Shown: positions 8,404-17,556, counted from the stretch's first letter. The stretch is 64,000 nucleotides of DNA from Acidisarcina polymorpha (GCF_003330725.1 NZ_CP030840.1:5394001-5458000), one strand, 5' to 3'. A program made the numbers and translations. Notes: a model not told the origin generated them from the letters alone.

Positions 8404-9384
8404 ATGAAAACTGATGGCGGGAAGAGTATTGGTGTCGTTGTTCGCCGTTTTTTGCCCAAGCTAGGGGATTACGGACGGCGGAGCTTGCGGGCTTTACCTA
8501 CGGTTTTTTTCCTCTGCGGGTTGAGCCTTGCCTTTGCGCAGGCTCAAATCAGCGTGGTAACCGCGCACAACGACATCGCCCGCACCGGCCAAAATCTGAC
8601 GGAAAGGATTCTCACCCCGGCCACGGTGAATCCGAATAATTTTGGAAGGCTCTTTTCGCAGGCAGTGGACAACCCGATTCGAGCCCAGCCTCTGTTCGTT
8701 TCGGGAGTAACGATTCCGGGTAAAGGCGTCCACAATGTGGTCTACGTTGGAAGCTCCGCAGGGACGCTCTATGCCTTCGACGCTGACACCAACGGTGGTG
8801 GCAATGCTGTGCCGCTATGGGAGACGTCGCTGCTGTGGGGAAGCTCCCCGACCGTTTATACAATCCTTGGCACTCCCACGATCGACTTGACCACAAACAC
8901 CATGTATGTGGCCATCATGACTCAAGAGAATGGCAATTGGGCGGCCCACCTTCATGCCGTGGACATCACCACGGGAGGAGAGAAGTTTGGCGGCCCGACC
9001 TTGATTCAGGGTACGGTTCCCGGCACGGGCAGTGGCAGCGTAAACGGAACTTTGACGTTCGATCCCGAACTGGAGGTTCAACGGGCGGGACTGCTCCTCT
9101 TGAACGGCGTCGTGTATGTTCCCTATGCATCCATCAACGATAATGGCGCGTGGCATGGCTGGATATTCGCCTACAACGCTGCGACATTGAAACTGATCAG
9201 CATCTACTGTACGACTCCGAATGGAAACGGAGGCGGTATCTGGCAAGGCGGTGCGGGACTTGCGGCGGAAGTAAATAACCCCGGCAAGCCCTATGGCCGG
9301 ATGTTTTTCTCGACGGGGAATGGCACCATCGGAGTGGCGCCCCCCCTATACAAACGCCCAAAGCTATGGGATGAGCCTGGTTGA
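8404..9384 (+). CDS. Secreted beta-propeller (PQQ-like repeat) protein, 5' part before frameshift
   Basis: This frame encodes the first 326 residues of a protein that clearly continues in another frame (see 9293-11842). The N-terminus has a signal peptide with a hydrophobic core near residues 32-45 and a probable cleavage after AFAQA. The rest resembles PQQ/WD-type propeller proteins of acidobacteria, with VVYVGSSAGTLYAFDAD and IFAYNAATLKLI blades. The start is an ATG preceded by GGAG at five bases. After GTIGVAPP the frame runs into an unrelated 11-residue tail and stops at 9384. The cause is a C7 run at 9340-9346; removing one C joins this frame to the downstream one. Confidence 0.75.
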   Translation: MKTDGGKSIGVVVRRFLPKLGDYGRRSLRALPTVFFLCGLSLAFAQAQISVVTAHNDIARTGQNLTERILTPATVNPNNFGRLFSQAVDNPIRAQPLFVSGVTIPGKGVHNVVYVGSSAGTLYAFDADTNGGGNAVPLWETSLLWGSSPTVYTILGTPTIDLTTNTMYVAIMTQENGNWAAHLHAVDITTGGEKFGGPTLIQGTVPGTGSGSVNGTLTFDPELEVQRAGLLLLNGVVYVPYASINDNGAWHGWIFAYNAATLKLISIYCTTPNGNGGGIWQGGAGLAAEVNNPGKPYGRMFFSTGNGTIGVAPPLYKRPKLWDEPG

Positions 9385-11842
9385 TCTGGATCTTACTGGC
9401 GGCGTGATGACGGTCGAGGATGAATTCACCCCCTCTAACGCAGCAACGCTCGATGCCCAGGATGGCGATGTCGGTTCCGGTGGTCCAATACTGTTGCCGG
9501 CACAAACCCTGCCGTCGGGGCAGACGCTGAACAGCCTCCTTCACGTGGGAAAATTCGGTGCCATTACGCTGCTCAATCGCGACAATATGGGCGGATATAA
9601 CACCGCCGGGGATCAGGTAGTTCAAGAAATCAAGACCTCGGCTGCCGGCACGAGTTCGTGGGGAGCGGGAATTTGGGGGGCGCCAGCTTACTGGAACCAA
9701 TCCCTCTATTTCGGAGGCGTTCCTACGGGATTGACCTCCAGTGCTACCCAATATTCTTTTCTCAACGGCGCGATCTCGTCCGCACCGGTGAGTCAAACAG
9801 CCGAGCAGTTTTCCTATCCCGGGCCTACCCCTTCCATCTCAGCCAATGGCTCACAGAATGGAATCGTGTGGCTGCTGAAGAACGATGGCTACACGATAGC
9901 CGGCCCGGCGATCTTATTGGCCTACGATGCTACAGACCTCGGGAAATTGCTCTATGTGAGTAGCGCGAATGCGGAACGAGACGCGCCGGGTCCAGCCGTG
10001 AGGTTCACGGTTCCGACGGTTGCGAATGGCAAGGTCTATGTTGGAACGGCCAATCAGTTGAGTATTTACGGAATACTGGGAGGCACGCCGACTGTGACCT
10101 CGCCGGTCTTCAATCCTCCATCGCGGATCTTCTCCGGATCTCAGACGGTGAGCATGTCCGACACAACCCCGGGCGCGCTGATTTATTACACGACCGACGG
10201 CTCGACTCCTACAGTGCACTCGCACTACTACACCGGCCCGATTACCGTGACCTCGAGCCAAATCATTACTGCCATGGCGAACGCGGCCGGATATCTGCAA
10301 GGAACTCCATCGACCGCGACCTATACGTCCTCCACAACAACTCTGGATCCGGTTTTTTCGGTGGCGACTGGAGAATACTCCGGGGCGCGGACACTGACGA
10401 TCACCGATGGTTCGCCGAACGCCGTAATTTACTACACCGTCGATGGGTCGACGCCCACAACTTCCTCCAGTATCTACAGCCAACCCCTGACCATTTCGGT
10501 TTCTGAGACCGTGAAGGCGTTTGCGGTATCTCCGAATCTCTTACCGAGTTTCGTCGTGAACGAGGTGTACGACATCGATCCGGTTTACACGCTTGCATTT
10601 CCGAACGGCTTCGTCGGATCTGAAAACCAGATTCAGTTCAACGGAAGCACCACGCTGGACGATTTCCGCCTGCAGTTGACGAACGGCGGCATGGGGGAAA
10701 AGGGAAGCGCCTTCTATAAGACGCCGGTGAATATTGGATCGTTTACCACCGACTTTGTCTTCCAGCTATCGAATCCGGCAGGAGACGGCATTACCTTCAC
10801 GATTCAGAACAATAGTCCAACAGCCATTGGCGGGGATGGCGGCTCGCTCGGTTATGCGAGCATTCCCAATAGTGTAGCCATCAAGTTTGATCTCTATAAC
10901 GACCAGGGAGAAGGGGCGAACTCGACTGGCATTTATTTCAATGGCGTGCAGCCAACGATCCCTTCTTACGATTTGACGAATTCCGGTATCAACCTGCATA
11001 GCGGGGACTACATGGCAGTCCATATGACTTACGACGGGATGGTGTTGAACATGACCATCACCGACCAAATTACCGGGGCGAGCTGGTCGCATGCGTTCGG
11101 TGTCGGCATCCCCGGGCACGTGGGAGGTAATACTGCGTATGTGGGCTTCACCGGCTCCACTGGCGGAATCACGTCGAGCCAGAAGATCACTTACTGGACC
11201 TTTGTCAGTGGATCTCCGTCCGTCCCGAACTATCCAGCAGGCTTCGATTTAGGGGATCTTCTTCTCAATGGAAACGCGGCGCTTTCCGGGTCCGCTCTTC
11301 AGTTGACGAATGGAACCACTTGGCAAACGTCGAGCGCCTATTTCGCCACTCCAGTGCCGATTGCAACGTTCACGACTGACTTCGACTTTCGGCTGACGAA
11401 CGCGGTGGCAGACGGATTCTCGTTTGTCCTGCAAAACGCTGGACCTCATGCGATCGGCCTAGGAGGCGGTGGCCTGGGTTACGAAGGTATCGGGAAGAGC
11501 GCGGCGATCAAGTTCGACCTCTATAGCAATGCAGGGGAAGGCAACGACTCCACCGGATTTTACACGGAGGGTGCGATGCCCACAGTGCCGTCAATCGATC
11601 TCACGCCAAGCTTCCTGGAGCTGGATCTCGGGCACCAGGATCATGCGCATATCGTCTACAACGGAACGACGCTGACATGGACAATCAGCGATGCTGCGGG
11701 CCATCGATTCTCCACCAACAGCGTGGCCGTGAACTTACCCGCGATTGTTGGCGGCTATACCGCGTATCTCGGATTCACAGGGGCGAGCGGGGGATCGACA
11801 GCGGTTCAGAACATCTTGAATTGGACCTATAGCAGCCCATAG
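9293..11842 (+). CDS. Propeller C-terminus with chitobiase-like and lectin-like repeats, 3' part after frameshift
   Basis: This frame continues the protein begun at 8404. The first codons (9293 to about 9346) are the out-of-frame shadow of the upstream part. From PPYTNAQSYGMSLVDLDLTGG onward it is genuine, including TPSNAATLDAQDGDVGSGG, a propeller signature. Two chitobiase/hexosaminidase C-terminal-type beta-sandwich repeats follow (about 10080-10580), each with IYYT(T/V)DGSTPT. Then come two homologous L-type-lectin-like domains (about 10590-11205 and 11235-11840) sharing AIKFDLY and TAY(V/L)GFTG. The intact protein would be about 1,145 residues, exported and probably carbohydrate-binding. 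No ribosome binding site supports independent initiation here. Confidence 0.72.
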   Translation: MAGCFSRRGMAPSEWRPPYTNAQSYGMSLVDLDLTGGVMTVEDEFTPSNAATLDAQDGDVGSGGPILLPAQTLPSGQTLNSLLHVGKFGAITLLNRDNMGGYNTAGDQVVQEIKTSAAGTSSWGAGIWGAPAYWNQSLYFGGVPTGLTSSATQYSFLNGAISSAPVSQTAEQFSYPGPTPSISANGSQNGIVWLLKNDGYTIAGPAILLAYDATDLGKLLYVSSANAERDAPGPAVRFTVPTVANGKVYVGTANQLSIYGILGGTPTVTSPVFNPPSRIFSGSQTVSMSDTTPGALIYYTTDGSTPTVHSHYYTGPITVTSSQIITAMANAAGYLQGTPSTATYTSSTTTLDPVFSVATGEYSGARTLTITDGSPNAVIYYTVDGSTPTTSSSIYSQPLTISVSETVKAFAVSPNLLPSFVVNEVYDIDPVYTLAFPNGFVGSENQIQFNGSTTLDDFRLQLTNGGMGEKGSAFYKTPVNIGSFTTDFVFQLSNPAGDGITFTIQNNSPTAIGGDGGSLGYASIPNSVAIKFDLYNDQGEGANSTGIYFNGVQPTIPSYDLTNSGINLHSGDYMAVHMTYDGMVLNMTITDQITGASWSHAFGVGIPGHVGGNTAYVGFTGSTGGITSSQKITYWTFVSGSPSVPNYPAGFDLGDLLLNGNAALSGSALQLTNGTTWQTSSAYFATPVPIATFTTDFDFRLTNAVADGFSFVLQNAGPHAIGLGGGGLGYEGIGKSAAIKFDLYSNAGEGNDSTGFYTEGAMPTVPSIDLTPSFLELDLGHQDHAHIVYNGTTLTWTISDAAGHRFSTNSVAVNLPAIVGGYTAYLGFTGASGGSTAVQNILNWTYSSP

Positions 11843-11869
11843 CCTTCGCTAATCGGGAGACAAGCAGCA

Positions 11870-11905
11870 CTGGGGCGCCAGGTTTTTCTGCGCCCCAGTT
11901 TCGTG
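11870..11905 (+). terminator. Intrinsic terminator after the propeller/lectin gene
   Basis: A perfect 9-bp stem, CTGGGGCGC (11870-11878) with GCGCCCCAG (11890-11898), closes an 11-base loop and is followed by TTTC. It starts 28 bases after the stop codon at 11842. The T-run is short, so efficiency is uncertain. Confidence 0.65.
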
Positions 11906-11939
11906 AGAGTCGATGGGATGGAAGTAAGTCTCCGAATGG

Positions 11940-13532
11940 CTAGCGGGTTCCGCTAGGTTGAGTGGCTACGCCGGGTAGGGACCAGGCGAATAAAACTCCG
12001 CCACTGCTGGTCACGACATACTGGCGCCCATCGAGTTCGTAGGTGATTGGAGAGCTGGCCATCGGTGCTCCGGCTCCAGCATGCCACAGTGTTTCGCCGT
12101 TGCTGGAATCTAAGGCAAGCACATTCCCCTTGGCGTCGCCCGTGAAAGTCACTCCGGAATCGGTACTGAGGACGCCTGCTCCTGAGCCGCCGTGGCCGAC
12201 ATCATGACTCCAGCGAATCTTTCCCGTCTGATAGTCGATGGCTTCGATGACTCCTTTGCCCCAGAGACCGTAGTCGGCGCCAGCCCAACCATAAGTGCCA
12301 TCAGCTGGCTTCGCGAAGTAGATGCTATAGCTGGGATGGGCGTCGACAATAAAGAGACCAGTCTTAGGATCGAAGCTCGGGGAGCGATAATTCGTCATAC
12401 CGCCTTCATCGGGAGCGATGAGGCGTCCATCGGGCGCGGGCTGCTTCTCCGGATTCGGTATGGGGCGACCCTGCTTGTCGATACCCAGAGTCCAGTTCAC
12501 CGGACCATAGGAATTGGTCAGCAAGCTCTCACCAGTGGTGCGGTCGAGTACGAAGAAGTATCCATTGCGGGAAGTCTGCATCAGCATCTTCCGCGGCTTG
12601 CCGTGAAAGTCGCCATCGACGAGTACCGGCGTCTCGACTGCGTCCCAGTCGTGGGTGTCATGGGGAGACGGCTGGAATGCCCAGGCGAGCTTTCCGGTGT
12701 CCGCTTGGATTGCTACGATGCTGCAGGTGTAGAGGTTATCTCCCGGCCGGGTCGAGCCATTCAGGACGGGAGTCGGGTTCCCCGTACCCCAATACACCAG
12801 CTTGAGATCGGGGTCGTAGGTTCCGGTCATCCATGTCATGCCACCGGTGGACATGTTTGGCGTCCCGACTGGAGCCGTGCTGTCCCACTGCCAGAGGGTG
12901 CGCCCGGTCTCCGGATCGATCGACCTCAGGAAGCCGCTAAGATTATCGAAATCGCCGGAGACACCAACGATGACGTTTCCTTGTCCATTCGGTTCGACGA
13001 TCAGAGGCGCCATGGTGGTCCAGTAACCTTTGCTTGCATCGGCTACCTGCACCTTCCAGCGGACGCTGCCGTCATTAGCGTTCAGTGACACCAGGTGGGC
13101 ATCCGGTGTCAGGAAGAACAGCCAATTCTTGTAAATGGCCAGCCCGCGATGACCGATGTGCAAGCCGCCATTCGGCGGGTAGGTGTAGTGCCATATTTGG
13201 TGGCCTGACCGAGCATCGACTGCCCAGATATTATCCGGAACCGTGAAGTAGAGAATCCCATCCACCAACAGAGGCGTGGATTTGATGAGCGCGCCCTGGT
13301 TGGTTTGAAAGGCCCAGGCAAGGCTTAACTGCGAGACGTTCGCCGGCGTGATCTGGGTCAGGCTGCTATGTCGCTTGCCGGAGTAATCACCATGATATCC
13401 AGGCCAGCTATCGGCCGGGGGATGGGCGAGGTCGGCGGCGGTTACATCCTGTGCCGCCAGCGATGATGGCGCGGCACTATGAAAGAGCCCCGCGCAGAGA
13501 GCAATAGACAACGTGCGCCAACCCAGGCTCAT
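11940..13532 (-). CDS. PQQ-dependent dehydrogenase-like quinoprotein (secreted)
   Basis: About 530 residues. An N-terminal signal peptide (TLSIALCAGLFHSAAPSSLAA) leads to an eight-bladed quinoprotein propeller beginning SWPGYHGDYSGKRHSSLTQI. Family marks include SGDFDNLSGFLRSIDPETG, STRPGDNLYTCSIVAI (with the Asp that aligns with the catalytic base of methanol/ethanol dehydrogenases) and PSPHDTHDWDAVETPVL. The vicinal Cys-Cys found in many alcohol dehydrogenases is not seen. The start is the ATG at 13532, which follows GGAGAAAGT; a GTG at 13547 is in frame. It is the last gene of a minus-strand run with two cytochromes, which could take its electrons. The substrate is unknown. Confidence 0.82.
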   Translation of the reverse strand: MSLGWRTLSIALCAGLFHSAAPSSLAAQDVTAADLAHPPADSWPGYHGDYSGKRHSSLTQITPANVSQLSLAWAFQTNQGALIKSTPLLVDGILYFTVPDNIWAVDARSGHQIWHYTYPPNGGLHIGHRGLAIYKNWLFFLTPDAHLVSLNANDGSVRWKVQVADASKGYWTTMAPLIVEPNGQGNVIVGVSGDFDNLSGFLRSIDPETGRTLWQWDSTAPVGTPNMSTGGMTWMTGTYDPDLKLVYWGTGNPTPVLNGSTRPGDNLYTCSIVAIQADTGKLAWAFQPSPHDTHDWDAVETPVLVDGDFHGKPRKMLMQTSRNGYFFVLDRTTGESLLTNSYGPVNWTLGIDKQGRPIPNPEKQPAPDGRLIAPDEGGMTNYRSPSFDPKTGLFIVDAHPSYSIYFAKPADGTYGWAGADYGLWGKGVIEAIDYQTGKIRWSHDVGHGGSGAGVLSTDSGVTFTGDAKGNVLALDSSNGETLWHAGAGAPMASSPITYELDGRQYVVTSSGGVLFAWSLPGVATQPSGTR

Positions 13533-13567
13533 ACTTTCTCCGGGCACCTTTCTGCGATTGCTTCGGT

Positions 13568-14674
13568 TTATTTGAGGGTTTGTATGTACGCCATGAGATT
13601 GTGGATATCATCGTCGGTGTATTTCGGGAAGAGATCCACGTGGGCAGTGACGGGCGAGTCGATCGAGTACTTAATGGCGCTGACGGGCCAGGAGCGATAA
13701 GTGCCGTTAGCGTCGCGCAAGCCGATCACAAACTCGTCCTGATATTCCAAGATGCCTGAAATTGTCTCTCCACTCGGCAAAGTCACCTTGACCTTGTCTT
13801 TGGCGTCCTTTGGATAAAGCATGCGTTCTTCAAGCTGCAGGCCCTGATACCGCGAAGCCACTCCTGCAAGATCGCCAGTCGGGGAGTGGCAAGAGGCGCA
13901 ATTGGCGCGGAAGTAGGCTCTTCCTGCATCTACATTTCCGGTTTGCAGATCGGCGACATCGACGCCGCGTCTCCCGCCCGGCCGAGTTGCAGCCGCCTTC
14001 GCGGTCGAATGAATCCAGCGCACGAGATCGGCCATCTCCGCATCGGAGAAGTTGAACTTGGGCATCTTGTTGTCCGCCCGTCCGTTGCGGACGACGACTG
14101 AAATCTTGTCTCCGTTTACATCGTCGGCGACTAACTTCGAACGGGTTAAATCGGGTCCAGACTCACCGCCCCCGGCATCCCGGCCGTGACAGAAGGCGCA
14201 ATTCTGCTGGTAAAGCGAGCCGCCGTGGTCACTGGTGGCTGCCGCTGCCGAAGCAGAGGGGACCATCGCCGGAGCGGCCGCGACATGACCGTTGGCAGTA
14301 GGAGGGGTAAAGGTCGGGTCATGCGCGAGATATTGAAGCAGCGCAGATAGATCGGAGTCCGAAAGTTTGGTAAAAGCGGGCATCTGACCGCGGCCATGAC
14401 GGACTAGCTCGGTAATTTGCTGCGCATTCAACTGTGCCCCTTTTCCTACCAACGACGGGAATACAGGTGGGTGGCCCTGCATTGTTTCCCCATGACACAT
14501 CGCGCAATTGCCCTGAAAGACCTTGGCCCCGGCGGAGCTGGCGGAGTCGAGGCCGGTGACCTGCGGACTCGCTGTTGGGTATGCGGAGGCGGCTAGAACC
14601 GGCAGGTGCCTGGCTTGAAAAGCGATTGTGCCTGCTGCTGCACTCAGGAGTACGATAGCCCGAAGTCTCTTCAC
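13568..14674 (-). CDS. Tri-heme c-type cytochrome
   Basis: About 368 residues with three CxxCH haem-binding motifs in three cytochrome c domains: CAMCH, CAFCH and CASCH. The third domain carries an inserted beta-rich segment (VKVTLPSGETISGILEYQDE) before its C-terminal helix. A signal-anchor-like hydrophobic stretch lies at the N-terminus. I prefer the GTG at 14674 with AGGA upstream; a TTG at 14710 also opens the frame. Its stop is 35 bases before the dehydrogenase start. It probably accepts electrons from that quinoprotein in the periplasm; that partnership is inferred from position only. Confidence 0.85.
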   Translation of the reverse strand: MKRLRAIVLLSAAAGTIAFQARHLPVLAASAYPTASPQVTGLDSASSAGAKVFQGNCAMCHGETMQGHPPVFPSLVGKGAQLNAQQITELVRHGRGQMPAFTKLSDSDLSALLQYLAHDPTFTPPTANGHVAAAPAMVPSASAAAATSDHGGSLYQQNCAFCHGRDAGGGESGPDLTRSKLVADDVNGDKISVVVRNGRADNKMPKFNFSDAEMADLVRWIHSTAKAAATRPGGRRGVDVADLQTGNVDAGRAYFRANCASCHSPTGDLAGVASRYQGLQLEERMLYPKDAKDKVKVTLPSGETISGILEYQDEFVIGLRDANGTYRSWPVSAIKYSIDSPVTAHVDLFPKYTDDDIHNLMAYIQTLK

Positions 14675-14824
14675 AATTGAACGTCCTGTCCCATAAAGCT
14701 GAATAATCAATCCATTTTCGACGAGGAGGATTCAATGACAGCCCAAAATCACTCCGCAGCTTTGTCACGCAATAGACTGCCCTCGTCGCTTGCTGTACAA
14801 CAAACATCAAGCGCAGCAACTTGG

Positions 14825-15226
14825 CTATTGGGTCTTCAAATAGGCCACTATATCGTTGATATCGCTAGGGCTTAGTTTGCTACCGAACGGAGGCATCACT
14901 CCTTTGCCCTGCTTGATTGTTTCGACGGCCTGCTGAGGGGTGATTACGGGCGGGTCGCTCGTGAAGATGCCATGAAGATTGGGAGGACCAAACGGGGTCG
15001 TGTCGCCTGGCTGCTTGTTATGGCAACCGACGCACTGAGTGGTGAATATTGTCTTGCCATGATTGATTTTCGCGCTGCTGGCGGGTTTCTCGGCGGCTGC
15101 CGCTCCAGCTCTGCCAGCCAACACTGCTCCTGAAACGGGAATCAGGACAGTCAGAATCGATGCGGCGAGTCTAGAGGTTGAGTTCCGGCGAACTAGGCGG
15201 CTCCATGGGCGAAACGGATGGCTCAA
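14825..15226 (-). CDS. Mono-heme c-type cytochrome
   Basis: 133 residues with one CVGCH motif near residue 65, an N-terminal signal peptide (SILTVLIPVSGAVLAGRAGA) and a downstream GVMPPFGSKLSPSDINDIVAYL segment. That segment supplies the usual methionine ligand and terminal helix of class I cytochrome c. The frame opens with TTG at 15226, with AGGGG further upstream, so the start is less certain than the rest. It is first in the minus-strand run ahead of the tri-heme cytochrome (gap 150 bases) and the quinoprotein. Confidence 0.82.
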   Translation of the reverse strand: MSHPFRPWSRLVRRNSTSRLAASILTVLIPVSGAVLAGRAGAAAAEKPASSAKINHGKTIFTTQCVGCHNKQPGDTTPFGPPNLHGIFTSDPPVITPQQAVETIKQGKGVMPPFGSKLSPSDINDIVAYLKTQ

Positions 15227-15730
15227 GTGTTGGATTTCCCCTTTTGATGATCGTGCGCGGTCAGTCTATGAGGCTCGTAGAATCCCTCATTCATTTTGCG
15301 TTCCATACTAACAGAAGGCCGAAACCCGTTCATCGTGGTAGCCCCCAGCTCGAGATCGCGGACTAGAAGAAGGCTCTAATCGCCGATCTGCCATTTTGTC
15401 CGAATAGTCTCAAAAGGAGCCTGCTAGAGCATGCGTTACGCCGACGTCATCACCCGTTCTAGATCAAGATCATGGGCGCTTTCGCTAACGCGATCGTGAA
15501 GGATTTACACTCGATCGAGCAAAATTCATTGTTTTTGTGAGTCATTTCCGCTACCCTTTACGAGTAATACTTCACTTATTAGATAAGATATTCTTTCTCT
15601 ACTTGGCGTCGCCGCTTGGCGATCTTTCGACCGCTTCCCTCGACCTTGAAGCAGCCGCTTACTCCGAATAAATACCGCAATCATCTGTTTTCATACGCAT
15701 CAGGCGTATTACCAGCAAGGAGGATTATCG
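15227..15730. other. Divergent intergenic region
   Basis: About 500 bases between the minus-strand cytochrome run and the plus-strand oxygenase, so both promoters should lie here. I found no protein-like frame. A hairpin, ATACGC (15693-15698) with GCGTAT (15704-15709), sits directly upstream of the oxygenase ribosome binding site. An AT-rich patch (about 15545-15600) is the most promoter-like part, but no convincing -35/-10 pair was recognised. Confidence 0.45.
15693..15709 (+). promoter_or_regulatory. Inverted repeat just upstream of the oxygenase ribosome binding site
   Basis: ATACGC and GCGTAT form a perfect 6-bp stem around a five-base loop. It ends about eight bases before the AAGGAGG of the downstream gene. 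It could be an operator or a 5'-UTR hairpin affecting initiation. Function is not shown by sequence alone. Confidence 0.3.
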
Positions 15731-16495
15731 ATGGGCGCTGTCACTACCGGTCTTGTAGGCAAGGCATTCTCGGCTAATTATCAGGGGGCATCCCCTTATC
15801 CGCACATTGTTCTCAAGGACTTCTTTGACGCAAAGACAGTTCAAGAGGTAGCCGAAGAAGTTAAGAGTTTCGACTTCTTTGATGGAGAGAAGGATTTCTA
15901 CGGCGCGAAGAAGAAACGGTATTGCGGAAGTTACGATAAGTTTCCGCCAAAGACAAAGGCGTTCATCGATTACTGCAATAGTCAGCCATTCATGACCTTT
16001 CTCGAAGAGATGACTGGGGAGCATGGTTTGGTCGCCGATCCTTACTTTGAGGGAGGGGGCATCCACAGCTTAAAGTCGGGAGGGTTTCTGAAGGTACACG
16101 CCGACTTCAACTGGCACAAGAGACTCAATCTTTATCGCCGGTTGAATCTTCTGGTTTATCTCAACAGCGGCTGGCAGGATTCCTGGGGCGGGCACCTCGA
16201 GCTATGGAAGACCGACATGTCTGGCATGGCCGCGAAGGTGGCGCCGGCGCTGGGTACTGCTGTCGTCTTCACCACGGACGATCAGAGTTTTCATGGCCAC
16301 CCCGACGCAATGACCTGTCCGGAAACTGTGACTCGCGATTCGATCGCACTTTATTACTACAGTGAGAAGCGCCCGCAAGATGCGGATCGTACCATTCGCG
16401 ACACCACCGATTACCGGGCCCGCGGAGTGATGGACGCAAAGACGATGGTGGAAAAAAGCAAAGAAAAGCTGAAGGCTCTGTTGGGCCGGAAGTAG
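15731..16495 (+). CDS. 2OG-Fe(II) oxygenase, prolyl-4-hydroxylase-like
   Basis: 254 residues. The iron triad is visible as HAD in FLKVHADFNWH (about residues 119-121) and a distal His in DQSFHGHPDAM (near 187). An Arg eight or more residues after it (TVTRDSIALYYYS) would bind 2-oxoglutarate. Members hydroxylate proteins or small molecules using O2 and 2-oxoglutarate; the substrate here cannot be told. The start is excellent: AAGGAGG seven bases before the ATG. No signal peptide is seen, so it is probably cytoplasmic. It stands alone, with no neighbour suggesting a pathway. Confidence 0.82.
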   Translation: MGAVTTGLVGKAFSANYQGASPYPHIVLKDFFDAKTVQEVAEEVKSFDFFDGEKDFYGAKKKRYCGSYDKFPPKTKAFIDYCNSQPFMTFLEEMTGEHGLVADPYFEGGGIHSLKSGGFLKVHADFNWHKRLNLYRRLNLLVYLNSGWQDSWGGHLELWKTDMSGMAAKVAPALGTAVVFTTDDQSFHGHPDAMTCPETVTRDSIALYYYSEKRPQDADRTIRDTTDYRARGVMDAKTMVEKSKEKLKALLGRK

Positions 16496-16688
16496 GCCAA
16501 TTACGGGGTTGAGCAGGCTGCCGTTCACCGGAATCGTTTTTCCTCATTGAGAGGAAAGCTTCGATCAGGATTTCATTAGAGCAAAGGACCGTGGCTCGAA
16601 TGCGCGAACCCGACTCGCTCCCCCTTTTCCCACTGGAGAAGGCCTGTAGAAGGGCTTTTCCGCATGTGAGACGATTCTCACTTCTCCT

Positions 16689-17423
16689 CTAAAACTCATC
16701 CCACGGAAGCGAAGACTGAACGACGGGACGAAAGCTTCTGCGATGCTGAACGCACGGGCCATGCTGAAGCAGGGCGGACAGGTGCTCCGGCGTCGCGTAG
16801 CCTTTGTGGGATGCCAGCCCATAGGCGGGATAGTCGCGATCCATTTCGCACATAAGCCGGTCCCGATGCACCTTAGCCACCACTGAAGCGGCGGCAATCG
16901 AGATACTTAGGGAATCCCCATAAATAATACTGGTCTGCGCACAGGCCAGGTCCAGGCGCATGGCATCGATGAGGAGATGATCGGGCGCAGGCGAGAGACG
17001 GCCTACTGCCCCAGTCATGGCAATCCGAGTCGCCTGATAGATGTTGACGCGATCGATGACCTCGGCACAAACCTCCTCGACTGCCACGGCGATCGCGAGC
17101 TGATGAACGATCTCGGCGTAACGCTCCCGCTCTTCCGGCAAGAGCTGCTTAGAGTCGCGCAAGCCTTCGATACGGCAGCGATCAGGAAGGATGACGGCAG
17201 CGGCCACGACCGGACCAAACAGAGATCCGCGTCCAACTTCATCGACGCCGGCGATGGCGCGGGCTCCAGAGCTGCGCGCCGCGCACTCATAGCTATCGTC
17301 ACAAATGAGCGTACGAAGCATACGCAGCTTGCGGGTGGCTGCCGATACCTGTTCTTCGGGCGGATCTTGAACGGAATAATTCCGATCTGAGACAGTCCGG
17401 GAGGTCGTTTTGCTTCTGGGCAT
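16689..17423 (-). CDS. rnhB: Ribonuclease HII
   Basis: 244 residues. GVDEVGRGSLFGPVVAAAV holds the Asp-Glu pair of the active site, GLRDSKQLLPEER follows, and SIAAASVVAKVHRDRLM and YGLASHKGYATPEHL are family signatures. RNase HII cuts RNA in RNA-DNA hybrids and removes misincorporated ribonucleotides. The first 34 residues are not conserved-looking; an internal ATG at 17321 (MLRTLICDD) may be the true start. It lies downstream of rplS in the same direction, but a terminator hairpin separates them. Confidence 0.93.
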   Translation of the reverse strand: MPRSKTTSRTVSDRNYSVQDPPEEQVSAATRKLRMLRTLICDDSYECAARSSGARAIAGVDEVGRGSLFGPVVAAAVILPDRCRIEGLRDSKQLLPEERERYAEIVHQLAIAVAVEEVCAEVIDRVNIYQATRIAMTGAVGRLSPAPDHLLIDAMRLDLACAQTSIIYGDSLSISIAAASVVAKVHRDRLMCEMDRDYPAYGLASHKGYATPEHLSALLQHGPCVQHRRSFRPVVQSSLPWDEF

Positions 17424-17529
17424 TGCTATTGCTGAGTGTAATACCTAAGAGCGCCGGGCTCGTCACGCAGGAATTCCTGGAATTCCACTTGCGGACGCTA
17501 AATTTCCACACTTTCAGCCAGCACAGAAA

Positions 17530-17556
17530 GGCCCCAGCGATATCGCCACCGGGGCC
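17530..17556 (-). terminator. Intrinsic terminator downstream of rplS
   Basis: Reading the minus strand after rplS, GGCCCC and GGGGCC form a 6-bp GC-only stem with a 15-base loop, followed by TTTCTG. It would end the rpsP-rplS transcript, with read-through possible into rnhB. Confidence 0.5.

Noticed and set aside
12192-13088. A 298-codon open frame on the plus strand
   Set aside because: It is the antisense of the PQQ-type dehydrogenase, which has clear family motifs; the plus frame has none.
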